A DNA stretch of 64,000 bases from Nocardia colli (GTDB lineage Bacteria > Actinomycetota > Actinomycetes > Mycobacteriales > Mycobacteriaceae). Within the stretch, counting starts at the first letter, position 1. Each line of letters starts with the position of its first letter. A program made the translations under genes and the position numbers. The notes under the pieces were generated by a model, which was given only the letters and a program-made list of their open reading frames with translations, did not search any database and had not been told where the DNA came from. Where the stretch lies: the NCBI RefSeq assembly GCF_008704205.1, contig NZ_VXLC01000001.1, positions 1,178,001 to 1,242,000 of the forward strand, read 5' to 3'. Below, in pieces: positions 25,519-32,676 of this stretch.

Positions 25519-26598
25519 CTAGATCGAAAAGCGCTCGCGCACCGCGGGATCGGTGGCGAAACTCAGGAACAGATCGTTCTCGTGCGGATCGCCGGTGGTG
25601 ACGCGCACCCCGTCGGCGCCGTACGGACGCACCAGCACGCCCGCCTCGGCGCTCGCCTCGCCGAATTCGGCGCTGCGCTCGCCCAGCGGCAGCCAGATGA
25701 AGTTCGTCTCGCTCGGCGGCACCGCGTAGCCCGCGGCGAGCAGCGCGTCCCGCACCCGGTCGCGTTCGAGCACGAGAGTGTGTGTGCGGTCCAGCAATTC
25801 GTGCCGCGACTCCAGCGACGCGATCGCCGCGGCCTGCGCGACCCGGTTGACGCTGAACGGGATGTGCACCTTCATCAGCGCCGTGATCACCGCCGGATCG
25901 CCCACCGCGTATCCGACGCGCAGCCCGGCCAGCCCGTAGGCCTTCGAGAAGGTACGCAGCACAACGACATTGGGGCGGGTGCGGCCCAATTCGACGCCGT
26001 CCGGGTAGTTCTCCTCGGCCAGCCGCATGTATTCGAAATACGCCTCGTCCAGCACGATCAGCACCCGCTCGGGGACCGCGTCCAGGAAGCGGATCAGCTC
26101 GGCCTTGCCGACCGCGGTGCCGCTCGGGTTGTTCGGATTGCAGACGAAGATCAGCTTGGTGCGCTCGGTGACCGCCGCGGCCATCGCGTCCAGGTCGTGC
26201 ACGTGCGCCGCGGTCAGCGGCACCTGCACGGCGGTCGCGTTGCCGACCTTGGTGACGATCGGATAGGCCTCGAACGAGCGCCAGGCGAACAGCACCTCGT
26301 CGGTCGACGCGTCACAGGTGATCTGCACCAGTTCCTGGCACAGCGCGACACTGCCGCAGCCGACCGCCACGTTCTCCTGCGTGACCCCGAGGAAATCGGC
26401 CAGCGCGGCCCGCAATTCGAGCGCCTGGTTGTCCGGATACCGGTTGGCCTGCTCGGCCGCCTCGGCGATCGCCTTGGCCGCGGTCGGCAGCGGACCGAAG
26501 GTGGTCTCGTTGCTGGCGAGCTTCACCGCGCCGGGATGGTTGCGGCCGGGGACATACGCCGGAATCGAGTCGAGGTCCGGCCGGGTTGACGCTGTCAC
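25519..26598 (-). CDS. hisC2: Histidinol-phosphate / aromatic amino acid aminotransferase (HisC2 type)
   Basis: 359 residues, PLP fold type I: SNETTFGPLPTA, CNPNNPSGT, DEAYFEY, PLP Lys in TFSKAYGLAGLRVGYA, and the terminal Arg region LVRPYGADGVRVTTG. The M. tuberculosis protein at this locus (hisC2, from memory) acts as an aromatic amino acid aminotransferase; tyrA, encoded 19 kb further on, makes one of its substrates. GTG 26598 is preferred because homology begins at TASTRPDLDSIPAYVPG. Confidence 0.9.
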   Translation of the reverse strand: MTASTRPDLDSIPAYVPGRNHPGAVKLASNETTFGPLPTAAKAIAEAAEQANRYPDNQALELRAALADFLGVTQENVAVGCGSVALCQELVQITCDASTDEVLFAWRSFEAYPIVTKVGNATAVQVPLTAAHVHDLDAMAAAVTERTKLIFVCNPNNPSGTAVGKAELIRFLDAVPERVLIVLDEAYFEYMRLAEENYPDGVELGRTRPNVVVLRTFSKAYGLAGLRVGYAVGDPAVITALMKVHIPFSVNRVAQAAAIASLESRHELLDRTHTLVLERDRVRDALLAAGYAVPPSETNFIWLPLGERSAEFGEASAEAGVLVRPYGADGVRVTTGDPHENDLFLSFATDPAVRERFSI

Positions 26599-26715
26599 AC
26601 ACCAACCATAGGTGGCCGCGCGCAAAGCATGGCCCGCGTACCGGAAATTCTGTGGCCGATGGCCCCTCAGCAGCAATTTCTACCGAAGATCACGAAGTCG
26701 CCCTACGCTGGTTTC

Positions 26716-27441
26716 ATGTCGGGCACCTACAACGACCTAGCCCCCCTGCGCCGCGACGAACCGTCGCCCGAACCCGCGACCGACTCGATACGCCGGGCCG
26801 CCGATATCCAGGTGCCCATCATCGTGGTCGAACCCGAGGGCAATGCTCGCGGCGGCATCGTGATGCTGCACGAATCCCGCGAGTTCACCGGGGCGCTGCT
26901 GGCCCTGATGAGCGCGCTGGCCTCGGAGGGCTGGACGGTGGTCGCGCCCAACCTGTTCCATCGGACCAGTCGCGAGTCCGTCGCCGAGGTGTTCGGCGAC
27001 GAGCTCTTCGACGACTTCGACGCCTGCTTCGACTGGCTGACCCGGCACGGTGTGTTCCCCGACACCATCGGGGTGCTCGGCTTCGACTCGGCCGGCACCG
27101 CCGCGTTCCTGGTCGCCACCAACCGCCCGGTCGGCGCGGCGGTCAGCGTCGCGGCGCCCGGCATCGTCGAGCCGCTCACCGACCAGGCCGACGCCTTGGT
27201 CCGGGTCGCCCCGCACCTGCAAGCGCCGTGGCTCGGACTGTTCGGCACCGACGACCCCGCCACCCCGCCCGTCGAGGTCGAGCGACTCCGCGACGCCACC
27301 GGCCGCGCCGCCGTCGCCAGCCTGGTCGTCAGCTACCCCGGACTCCGGCATCGCGCCGACCATCCGGCCACCGAAGACGACTACGGTCTGGTCGACTCAC
27401 AAACCCGGATTTTCGACTGGTTCGACAGCAACTTACGCTGA
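26716..27441 (+). CDS. Dienelactone-hydrolase-fold protein with Asp at the nucleophile position
   Basis: 241 residues of the DLH family: IVMLHESREFTGALLALMSA, WTVVAPNLFHR, LFGTDDPATPP (acid) and YPGLRHRADHP (His). The nucleophile elbow, GxCxGG in DLH, reads GVLGFDSAGTAAF, so the Cys position is Asp and the following residue is Ser. This could mean Asp-nucleophile chemistry, use of the shifted Ser, or loss of hydrolase activity. Start ATG 26716 fits the homology; divergent from hisC2. Confidence 0.8.
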   Translation: MSGTYNDLAPLRRDEPSPEPATDSIRRAADIQVPIIVVEPEGNARGGIVMLHESREFTGALLALMSALASEGWTVVAPNLFHRTSRESVAEVFGDELFDDFDACFDWLTRHGVFPDTIGVLGFDSAGTAAFLVATNRPVGAAVSVAAPGIVEPLTDQADALVRVAPHLQAPWLGLFGTDDPATPPVEVERLRDATGRAAVASLVVSYPGLRHRADHPATEDDYGLVDSQTRIFDWFDSNLR

Positions 27442-27532
27442 TAACCAGCCGTTTTGCGATCTGGACAACAGCTACTGTAATCTTCATGCTCGGCGGTTCG
27501 AAAGGACCGGTGCCCTCGAAGAGAAGGCTCCA

Positions 27533-27619
27533 GGAGGCGTGCCAGAGCGGCCGAATGGGACTCACTGCTAATGAGTTGTCCCTTCACGGGGACCGGAGGT
27601 TCAAATCCTCTCGCCTCCG
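27533..27619 (+). tRNA. tRNA-Ser (anticodon GCT)
   Basis: 87 bases. Acceptor GGAGGCG / CGCCTCC with discriminator G; anticodon arm ACTCA-CTGCTAA-TGAGT gives GCT. Long variable arm, T-loop GGTTCAAATCC. No encoded CCA. Confidence 0.97.
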
Positions 27620-27658
27620 CCACAACCCGGGTAACCGGTACCACAACTGAATAACCAC

Positions 27659-27731
27659 GCGGCTGTAGCTCAACGGATAGAGCATCTGACTACGGATCAG
27701 AAGGTTAGGGGTTCGAATCCCTTCAGCCGCA
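27659..27731 (+). tRNA. tRNA-Arg (anticodon ACG)
   Basis: 73 bases. Acceptor GCGGCTG / CAGCCGC, discriminator A; anticodon arm TCTGA-CTACGGA-TCAGA gives ACG, whose first A needs TadA editing to inosine; tadA itself is at 46763-47230. It follows tRNA-Ser(GCT) by 39 bases and probably shares its transcript. Confidence 0.97.
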
Positions 27732-27734
27732 CAA

Positions 27735-27773
27735 GATGAAAGCCTTGGCAATCCAATTGCCAAGGCTTTCATC
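27735..27773. terminator. Strong bidirectional terminator after the tRNA pair
   Basis: Perfect 18-bp stem, GATGAAAGCCTTGGCAAT and its complement, with a 3-base loop (CCA) and TTTCTC after it. It stops the tRNA transcript and the convergent gene ending at 27782. Confidence 0.9.
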
Positions 27774-27781
27774 ATTTCTCG

Positions 27782-28795
27782 CTATGGCTCGAGCATCCGG
27801 CCTTGCGCTAGGTCGGCGAGGTTCCATCGAGTGGCGATGTCATCGTCTCGCGTCCAGTGGCCGTATCGCACGATCTCGGCGCTCATCCGGTGTGCGGTCA
27901 GGAGCCGCGAGAGGTGTTCGAACTCGACCGGTGTCACGAAGGCCAAGTAGTGGTTCTGGCCGGATTCCAGCGACGCCAGGACGGTGCCGAGGGCGAAGGC
28001 GTGCTCACCGACCTGTTCGAGGAACGCTTCGACATGACCGACGCGAGTGCCGGCCGGCAGGACGAAGGGGTCGGCCCAATCCCAGGGCAGCGCTGTGGGA
28101 TAGGAGCTCAGTGAGGTCAACTGCGCGCGGACCGACTGGAGATCGGCGTCGCGGGAGATGACCGCGATATCCGCCGTCCCTTGTGGAGATTCGGCGTAGC
28201 GAAAAGATTCGACCCCTTCCGGGGTGAGGTGTGCCCGTCGCTGCGCTGTGATCGCCCGCACGCGGGACTCGGCATCGGGTTGCCGGCGGACCCAATCATG
28301 GGAGTGGGCCGCGCTCTGCGAGGTCTGGCGCACTATCCGGTCCGGTTCGGGCGGGGCGGGCCAGAACTGCAGGAGGTAACGGTCCTGTAGTGGCTCATCG
28401 TCGAGTCGGACGTCCTTCGCTCGCGCCTGATCCATGCCTCGCGCGCAGTACCGCACCCGGTAGTCGAGCCCTTCCATCAAGTCCAGTTCCCAGGAATCCT
28501 CGCCGGCCCACTCCATCAGGAAGCTCTCCTCCGAGAGCGGGTAGAAGGAGACCTCCACGACGTCCTCCCACGCCGGATCCAGTGCGGGAGCTTGACTACG
28601 CACTTCGACGGTGAAGCCGACGGTGCCGGTGTGCAAACCGGTGAGCAGGAAAAGTGCGCCGGGCACCGCGGCGCCGCACAGTCCGGAGTTCTGTCCGGCG
28701 AACGCCTCGTGCATGCGCGGGCTGGCGTCGCCCGGGTCACTGACGACGTAGATCTGGCTGTAGGAGACGCCCACTTCGCCATCGAGTCTGAACAC
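27782..28795 (-). CDS. Unrecognised two-part protein; N-terminal half resembles ComJ-type domains
   Basis: 337 residues, GTG start. The first 130 residues keep an order like that of Bacillus ComJ: SYSQIYV, a GLCGAAVPGALFLLTGLHTG block, a paired beta segment (VEVSFYPLSEESFLMEWAGE) and LDLMEGLDYRVRYCARGM. ComJ inhibits the nuclease NucA, so an inhibitor or immunity role is conceivable. The second half (about 175-337) carries VGHVEAFLEQVGEHAFALG and FVTPVEFEHLSRLLTAHRMS and matches nothing I know. It lies next to tRNA-Arg, a common insertion point. The ComJ likeness is recalled pattern only. Confidence 0.5.
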   Translation of the reverse strand: MFRLDGEVGVSYSQIYVVSDPGDASPRMHEAFAGQNSGLCGAAVPGALFLLTGLHTGTVGFTVEVRSQAPALDPAWEDVVEVSFYPLSEESFLMEWAGEDSWELDLMEGLDYRVRYCARGMDQARAKDVRLDDEPLQDRYLLQFWPAPPEPDRIVRQTSQSAAHSHDWVRRQPDAESRVRAITAQRRAHLTPEGVESFRYAESPQGTADIAVISRDADLQSVRAQLTSLSSYPTALPWDWADPFVLPAGTRVGHVEAFLEQVGEHAFALGTVLASLESGQNHYLAFVTPVEFEHLSRLLTAHRMSAEIVRYGHWTRDDDIATRWNLADLAQGRMLEP

Positions 28796-28798
28796 TTC

Positions 28799-28939
28799 TC
28801 ACACCATCCCCACCGTCGAGAGCCCACCATCGGCCGGCAACAAGGCCCCAGAGGTCATCTCGCCAAGGTCGGTGCCGGCCAGCTCGAGGGCGTTGGGGGC
28901 GACCGGAATATGGCGCGGTCTGGTTCGAGAACAGATCAT
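28799..28939 (-). pseudogene. Short C-terminal remnant of an SDR oxidoreductase
   Basis: A 46-codon frame on the minus strand ends ...TSGALLPADGGLSTVGMV, which is how many SDR enzymes finish (GAxLPVDGG near the C-terminus). Nothing upstream encodes the Rossmann motif or the YxxxK site. It lies between the GlxA-type regulator and the ComJ-like gene. Its TGA overlaps a GTG upstream of the latter. Most simply it is the tail of a deleted gene; a small unrelated protein is the alternative. Confidence 0.5.
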
Positions 28940-29021
28940 GCCCGGCAGCGTAGAGAAGCCCACTGACACGGTTCCCGAAGTCGGTGGCGAAATCGTCGGT
29001 GCGCTAGGGGTTTCCAGGCTG

Positions 29022-29972
29022 CTATGGGTGATCGGTTCGGAAAGCTCTGCGGTATGCGCCCGGGGTCGTGCCCAGAGCGCGGAGGAAGCGTCTGCGGAGA
29101 TTGGTGGGGGAGGACAGTCCCACTCGGCGGGCTACGGCGTCCAGGGGGAGGTCGGTGGTCTCCAGGAGTTCCCGGGCGACGGTGATTCGTTGGGCGAGTA
29201 GCCATTGACCGGGGCCGACGCCTAGTTGGTCGGTGAAGCGGCGGGCGAGGGTGCGCGGGGAGACGGCGGCCTGAGTGGCCAAGTCCTCGACGGTGAGTGG
29301 TTCGTCGAGTCGTGCGGTTATCCATTCCAGTAGTGGTGCCAGGGAGCCGTCGATCTGGATGGGGTGCGGGGGTGCGGCGTATTGCAGCTGGCCGCCCTCG
29401 CGGTGAGGCGGCATGACCATGCTGCGGGCGAGTTGGGCGGCGTAGCGGGCGCCTTGATCGGCGCGGACCAGGTGCAGGCATAGGTCGATGCCGGCTCCGG
29501 CGCCCGCGCTGGTGGCGATGTCGCCGTGGTCGACGTAGAGGACATCGCGGTCGATGTGGATGGCTGGGAAGCGGGTCGCCAGTTCGTCTGTCCGGGCCCA
29601 ATGGGTGGTCGCGCGTCGTCCGTCGAGCAGGCCGGTGTGGGCCAGGACGAAGGCGCCGGAGCAGATGCTGACCAGCCTCGCGCCGCGGGCGTGGGCGCGT
29701 TGCAATGATTCGATCAGGACTGGTGAGGGTGTCTCTTCGGTGGGCAACCAGCCGGGGATGAGCACCGTGTCCGCCCGGTCGAGCGCGTCGAGGCCGTCGG
29801 TCACGAGCATGGCGTACCCGGCGTAGGTCGGGACCGGTCCGGGCTGCTCCGCGCACACGCTGAACTCGTAGCGCGTCGGCAGTCCGCCGCGCTCGAGCCC
29901 GAACACCTCGGCCGCGCAACTGAGTTCGAAGGTCGACTGCGGAGCGTGAACCAGCGCGACGACTTTGTGCAT
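29022..29972 (-). CDS. GlxA-type AraC-family regulator with DJ-1/PfpI domain
   Basis: 316 residues. N-terminal DJ-1/PfpI-like domain (residues 1-170) with the elbow VSICSGAFVLAHTGLLDGRR, and a C-terminal AraC DNA-binding domain (about 225-312) with two HTH motifs: LTVEDLATQAAVSPRTLARR and LPLDAVARRVGLSSPTNLRR. Start MHKVVALVHAP at 29972 begins the domain; a longer frame overlaps the promoter of the divergent cupin gene, 70 bases away, the most likely target. Confidence 0.92.
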   Translation of the reverse strand: MHKVVALVHAPQSTFELSCAAEVFGLERGGLPTRYEFSVCAEQPGPVPTYAGYAMLVTDGLDALDRADTVLIPGWLPTEETPSPVLIESLQRAHARGARLVSICSGAFVLAHTGLLDGRRATTHWARTDELATRFPAIHIDRDVLYVDHGDIATSAGAGAGIDLCLHLVRADQGARYAAQLARSMVMPPHREGGQLQYAAPPHPIQIDGSLAPLLEWITARLDEPLTVEDLATQAAVSPRTLARRFTDQLGVGPGQWLLAQRITVARELLETTDLPLDAVARRVGLSSPTNLRRRFLRALGTTPGAYRRAFRTDHP

Positions 29973-30042
29973 GGCAGAAAAGTACCTCGAGATGTCATTT
30001 CTGACACTCGGCAGCGGTCCTCGTTGCCGCGAGGCTGGCTGC

Positions 30043-30375
30043 ATGACGACAGAGCTGAACATGTCCGGCTACGAATGGTCCAACGCGCAGGACGCCGCGG
30101 TGCGCGAGCTCTTCCCCGGCATCCGCGCGCGGTCGCTGTGGGCCGGGGACAACGGCGCGAAGGCGTATTTCCTCGAGCTGGATCCGAATTCCTGCTGGTC
30201 GGGAATCGACGTGCACGAACCGGGACCCGAGGAGGTGTTCGTGGTGTCCGGTGTATTCAACGACGGGGTCCGGGACTATCCCGCGGGTTCGTTCATCCAC
30301 GCACCGGCCGGTTCCTCGCACATTCCGCAGACGACGACCGGGTGCACGCTGTTCGTTTTCTATCCCGAGGGCTGA
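30043..30375 (+). CDS. Small cupin-domain protein (ChrR-like)
   Basis: 110 residues forming one cupin barrel: WSGIDVHEPGPEEVFVVSGV (metal-binding His/Glu in HxxGxEE form), then FNDGVRDYPAGSFIHAPAGS and HIPQTTTGCTLFVFYPEG. Similar to the C-terminal cupin of the anti-sigma factor ChrR and to quercetinase-like small cupins. Divergent from the GlxA-like regulator, which probably controls it. Enzymatic role undefined. Confidence 0.8.
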   Translation: MTTELNMSGYEWSNAQDAAVRELFPGIRARSLWAGDNGAKAYFLELDPNSCWSGIDVHEPGPEEVFVVSGVFNDGVRDYPAGSFIHAPAGSSHIPQTTTGCTLFVFYPEG

Positions 30376-30414
30376 GCGCCTGCCAATGGAATTGGGGTCG
30401 GCGGAACCTGTCAC

Positions 30415-30426
30415 TTCCACGTGGAA
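30415..30426. promoter_or_regulatory. 12-bp palindrome upstream of a secreted-protein gene
   Basis: TTCCACGTGGAA, a perfect palindrome 45 bases upstream of the ATG at 30471. A second, interrupted repeat CCAAT-GGA-ATTGG lies at 30383-30395. Either could be an operator; no dedicated regulator is adjacent on this side. Confidence 0.35.
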
Positions 30427-30470
30427 TCGGCCGATACATTGCGGTGATGGTCCAACGAACGGAGATCGGA

Positions 30471-30848
30471 ATGACAGCAAGCTGGCGCCGCATCATCAGT
30501 AGTTCGGCCCTACTAGGAATTGCGGCGGCCGCGGTCGTCGCCACCGCCGGTTCGGCCGCCGCCGAACCGCGGGACTGTGTCCTCGATCGATCGGTGACCG
30601 GCGCGACCGGCTTCTGCCCCGGCGGCGACGGGTACTTCACCGTGGAAGCCGACTGCATCGGCGTCTTCGTCACCCGGGGCGGCATCGGCGTCGGTCCCTA
30701 CCGGCAATCGAGCCAGCGCAACGCCTACGCGGGCCCGCATCCGGAGATGGACGCGACCCAGACCCACCCGCGCGCCGAGTGCAACGAATTCATCACCGGG
30801 CACTTCGGCATCGCCACCGATGCCCGGCTGTACGAAACCTTCCGCTGA
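30471..30848 (+). CDS. Secreted hypothetical protein with four cysteines
   Basis: 125 residues. Signal peptide MTASWRRIISSSALLGIAAA with cleavage near AAA-EPR. The mature part has Cys in EPRDCVLDRS, TGFCPGGDG, ADCIGVF and RAECNEF, enough for two disulfides. GGAGATCGG precedes the ATG. Not recognised. Followed after 26 bases by another secreted protein, so the two are probably cotranscribed. Confidence 0.75.
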   Translation: MTASWRRIISSSALLGIAAAAVVATAGSAAAEPRDCVLDRSVTGATGFCPGGDGYFTVEADCIGVFVTRGGIGVGPYRQSSQRNAYAGPHPEMDATQTHPRAECNEFITGHFGIATDARLYETFR

Positions 30849-30874
30849 CCTCAGCCCACACCTACGGAGAGACC

Positions 30875-31348
30875 ATGCGACACCGCAACTGGCTCGTTCG
30901 GATCCCGGTCGTCGGGGCGCTGCTCGTCGGCGCGCTGCTCGCCACCAATGCGACCGCCACGGCCGACGATGCCCTCGGCACCCAGCTGGGGTACACCAAC
31001 ACCCTCTGCTACGACCCGCTCACCTTCGCGACGATCACCGGCAATGCCGGGAACCGTCCCGATGTCGGCGGACCGGGCGCCGCCAGCGTTTGGTACGGCA
31101 TCCAGCACTACCTGTTCGTGTACCCGCCGTGCACCGTGACCGTCTTCGCGAACTGGCGCAATCTCACCACCGGCGACTCCGGCTCCGTGCCGGTCTTGGT
31201 CAGCGGCGGTTGGGGATTCGCGCTGCCGATGAATCCGGGCGCGGTCGGGCGCGCCGATCTGCCCACCGGCCGTGGCCGCATCAGCATCACGACCACGACG
31301 GACCGCCCGCATCAGGCCTTGCCCGCCTTCGAATTCACCGTTCGCTGA
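30875..31348 (+). CDS. Secreted hypothetical protein
   Basis: 157 residues. Signal peptide WLVRIPVVGALLVGALLATN with cleavage near ATA-DDA. The mature part is beta-rich, with two Cys (NTLCYDPLTF, YPPCTVTVF) and blocks like NWRNLTTGDSGSVPVL and GGWGFALPMNPGAVG. Function unknown. CTACGGAGAGACC precedes the ATG. Confidence 0.75.
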   Translation: MRHRNWLVRIPVVGALLVGALLATNATATADDALGTQLGYTNTLCYDPLTFATITGNAGNRPDVGGPGAASVWYGIQHYLFVYPPCTVTVFANWRNLTTGDSGSVPVLVSGGWGFALPMNPGAVGRADLPTGRGRISITTTTDRPHQALPAFEFTVR

Positions 31349-31363
31349 CCTGAGCCGAACGAA

Positions 31364-31400
31364 CAGCCCCGCCCCTCGAATCCATCGAGGGGCGGGGCTG
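31364..31400. terminator. Bidirectional terminator between convergent genes
   Basis: Perfect 16-bp stem CAGCCCCGCCCCTCGA / TCGAGGGGCGGGGCTG with a 5-base loop, between stops at 31348 (+) and 31415 (-). Confidence 0.88.
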
Positions 31401-31414
31401 TTCCGGTCGAGGAG

Positions 31415-32146
31415 CTATTTCCAGGCGGGCAGCGCGGGAAGGTCGCCGGTGAGGTCGGCGCCGTTCGATCGGCCCAGCAGCCAGGCGGCGAGCGCGGCAG
31501 CGGTACCGGTGACGGTGGTGGCAGGGGCGGCGGTGCCGACGAGGCCGGTGAAATCGGTGTCGGTGGCGCGCAATTCGAAGGCCGGCACCGGTTCGGTTGC
31601 GGCGGTGGTGATTCGGTTCATGTCGACGGTCGCCTGCTGCAGGATGCGGGCGGTGAACGGGGCGGGCCAATCGGTGGGCGTGTACCCGACATTCAGGTCG
31701 ACGTGGTGAATCTCCACCTCCTGCAACCGCATCCAGCGCACCTCGCTAGCGGGGATCGGACGCCCTTGGCGGGTGCGGACTTCCGCGTGCCAGGTGTCCT
31801 CGGTCAGTGAATTCGCCAGCGCGAGCCACCGTTTCGTGGCGGCCTCGTTGTCGACGAGTTGTTCGGCGGCGGGTCGCGGAGCGCCGGCATCGATGTCGAA
31901 GTCGCGCAGATACATGCTCGCGTATTGCAGGATTTCCACCCCGGTATGCGCCCACAGCAACAGATTCAGCAGGCTGTCGGCATTGCGGGCGAGGTGCGCG
32001 AGCACGTGCCCGCGACTCCAGCCGGGCAGCAGCGAGGCCTCGGCCACGTCGTCGTTGCCGAGCTTGCGCATGGCGTCGAGGAGACGGTCGGTCGCCTCGG
32101 CGAGGGTGTCGAGTGAGACGGGATCTTCCGGCAGGGCACTGGTCAC
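31415..32146 (-). CDS. Maleylpyruvate isomerase / DinB-like mycothiol-dependent enzyme
   Basis: 243 residues. N-terminal MDMPI metal-binding four-helix domain: LPGWSRGHVLAHLARNAD (His ligands), and LQEVEIHHVDLNVGY with the third ligand region. A small C-terminal SCP2-like domain follows. Members bind zinc and use mycothiol, the actinobacterial thiol, to isomerise maleylpyruvate or act as S-transferases. GTG 32146 is chosen because the helical domain begins right after; a much longer frame overlaps the RidA gene in another frame and is a shadow. Confidence 0.88.
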   Translation of the reverse strand: MTSALPEDPVSLDTLAEATDRLLDAMRKLGNDDVAEASLLPGWSRGHVLAHLARNADSLLNLLLWAHTGVEILQYASMYLRDFDIDAGAPRPAAEQLVDNEAATKRWLALANSLTEDTWHAEVRTRQGRPIPASEVRWMRLQEVEIHHVDLNVGYTPTDWPAPFTARILQQATVDMNRITTAATEPVPAFELRATDTDFTGLVGTAAPATTVTGTAAALAAWLLGRSNGADLTGDLPALPAWK

Positions 32147-32196
32147 AACAGCGACCCTAGCGATCCGGATCGGACCCCGTCGCACTTCACCGGGAG

Positions 32197-32589
32197 CTAC
32201 TCGCCGACGATGGCGTCGGCCTCGATCTCCACCAGCAGGGCGGGCGTGATCAGGGCGCTGATCTCGTACATGGAGGTGGCCGGGCGGATCTCGCCGAAGA
32301 CCTCGGCGTGCGCCTTGGCGACCTCGGGCCAGCGGGCGATGTCGGTGACGAAGATGCGGGTGCGCACGACGTCGGCGAGGCTCGCGCCGGCCTCGGTGAG
32401 GGCGGCCGCGATGCGGCGCAGGGTTTCCCGGGTCTGCTCGCCGATATCGTCGCCGCCGACCGCGGTGCCGCCGGTGACCGAGGCGGTGCTGCCGCTGACC
32501 GCGATGTGATTGCCGATCCGGACGGCGCGGCTGTAGCCGACGATGTCTTCGAATTCGGAGCCGGAGGAGATGTTCACGCGTGCGGTCAT
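32197..32589 (-). CDS. RidA-family (YjgF/Rid) protein
   Basis: 130 residues. Rid proteins hydrolyse reactive enamine/imine intermediates released by PLP enzymes. Features: FEDIVGYSRAVRIGNHIAVS, DIGEQTRETLRRIAAALTEA and the conserved Arg-containing VVRTRIFVTDIARWPEV, with the final EIEADAI. It belongs to the larger Rid subfamilies with GYSRAVRxG rather than to archetypal RidA. Fifty bases upstream of the MDMPI gene on the same strand, so possibly cotranscribed. Confidence 0.88.
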   Translation of the reverse strand: MTARVNISSGSEFEDIVGYSRAVRIGNHIAVSGSTASVTGGTAVGGDDIGEQTRETLRRIAAALTEAGASLADVVRTRIFVTDIARWPEVAKAHAEVFGEIRPATSMYEISALITPALLVEIEADAIVGE

Positions 32590-32676
32590 GGCGACAGCAT
32601 CGCATGCGCGCCGATCGGCACCGAATTGTCACCTCCGCGTCGGCCAGAAGTCGGATCGACGCGGTAGGCAGTCCCA

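Noticed and set aside
27736..27775. Small ORFs in the tRNA-distal spacer
   Set aside because: They read through a perfect terminator palindrome.
32147..32632. N-terminal extension of the maleylpyruvate-isomerase-like protein
   Set aside because: It is the RidA coding region read in a shifted frame.
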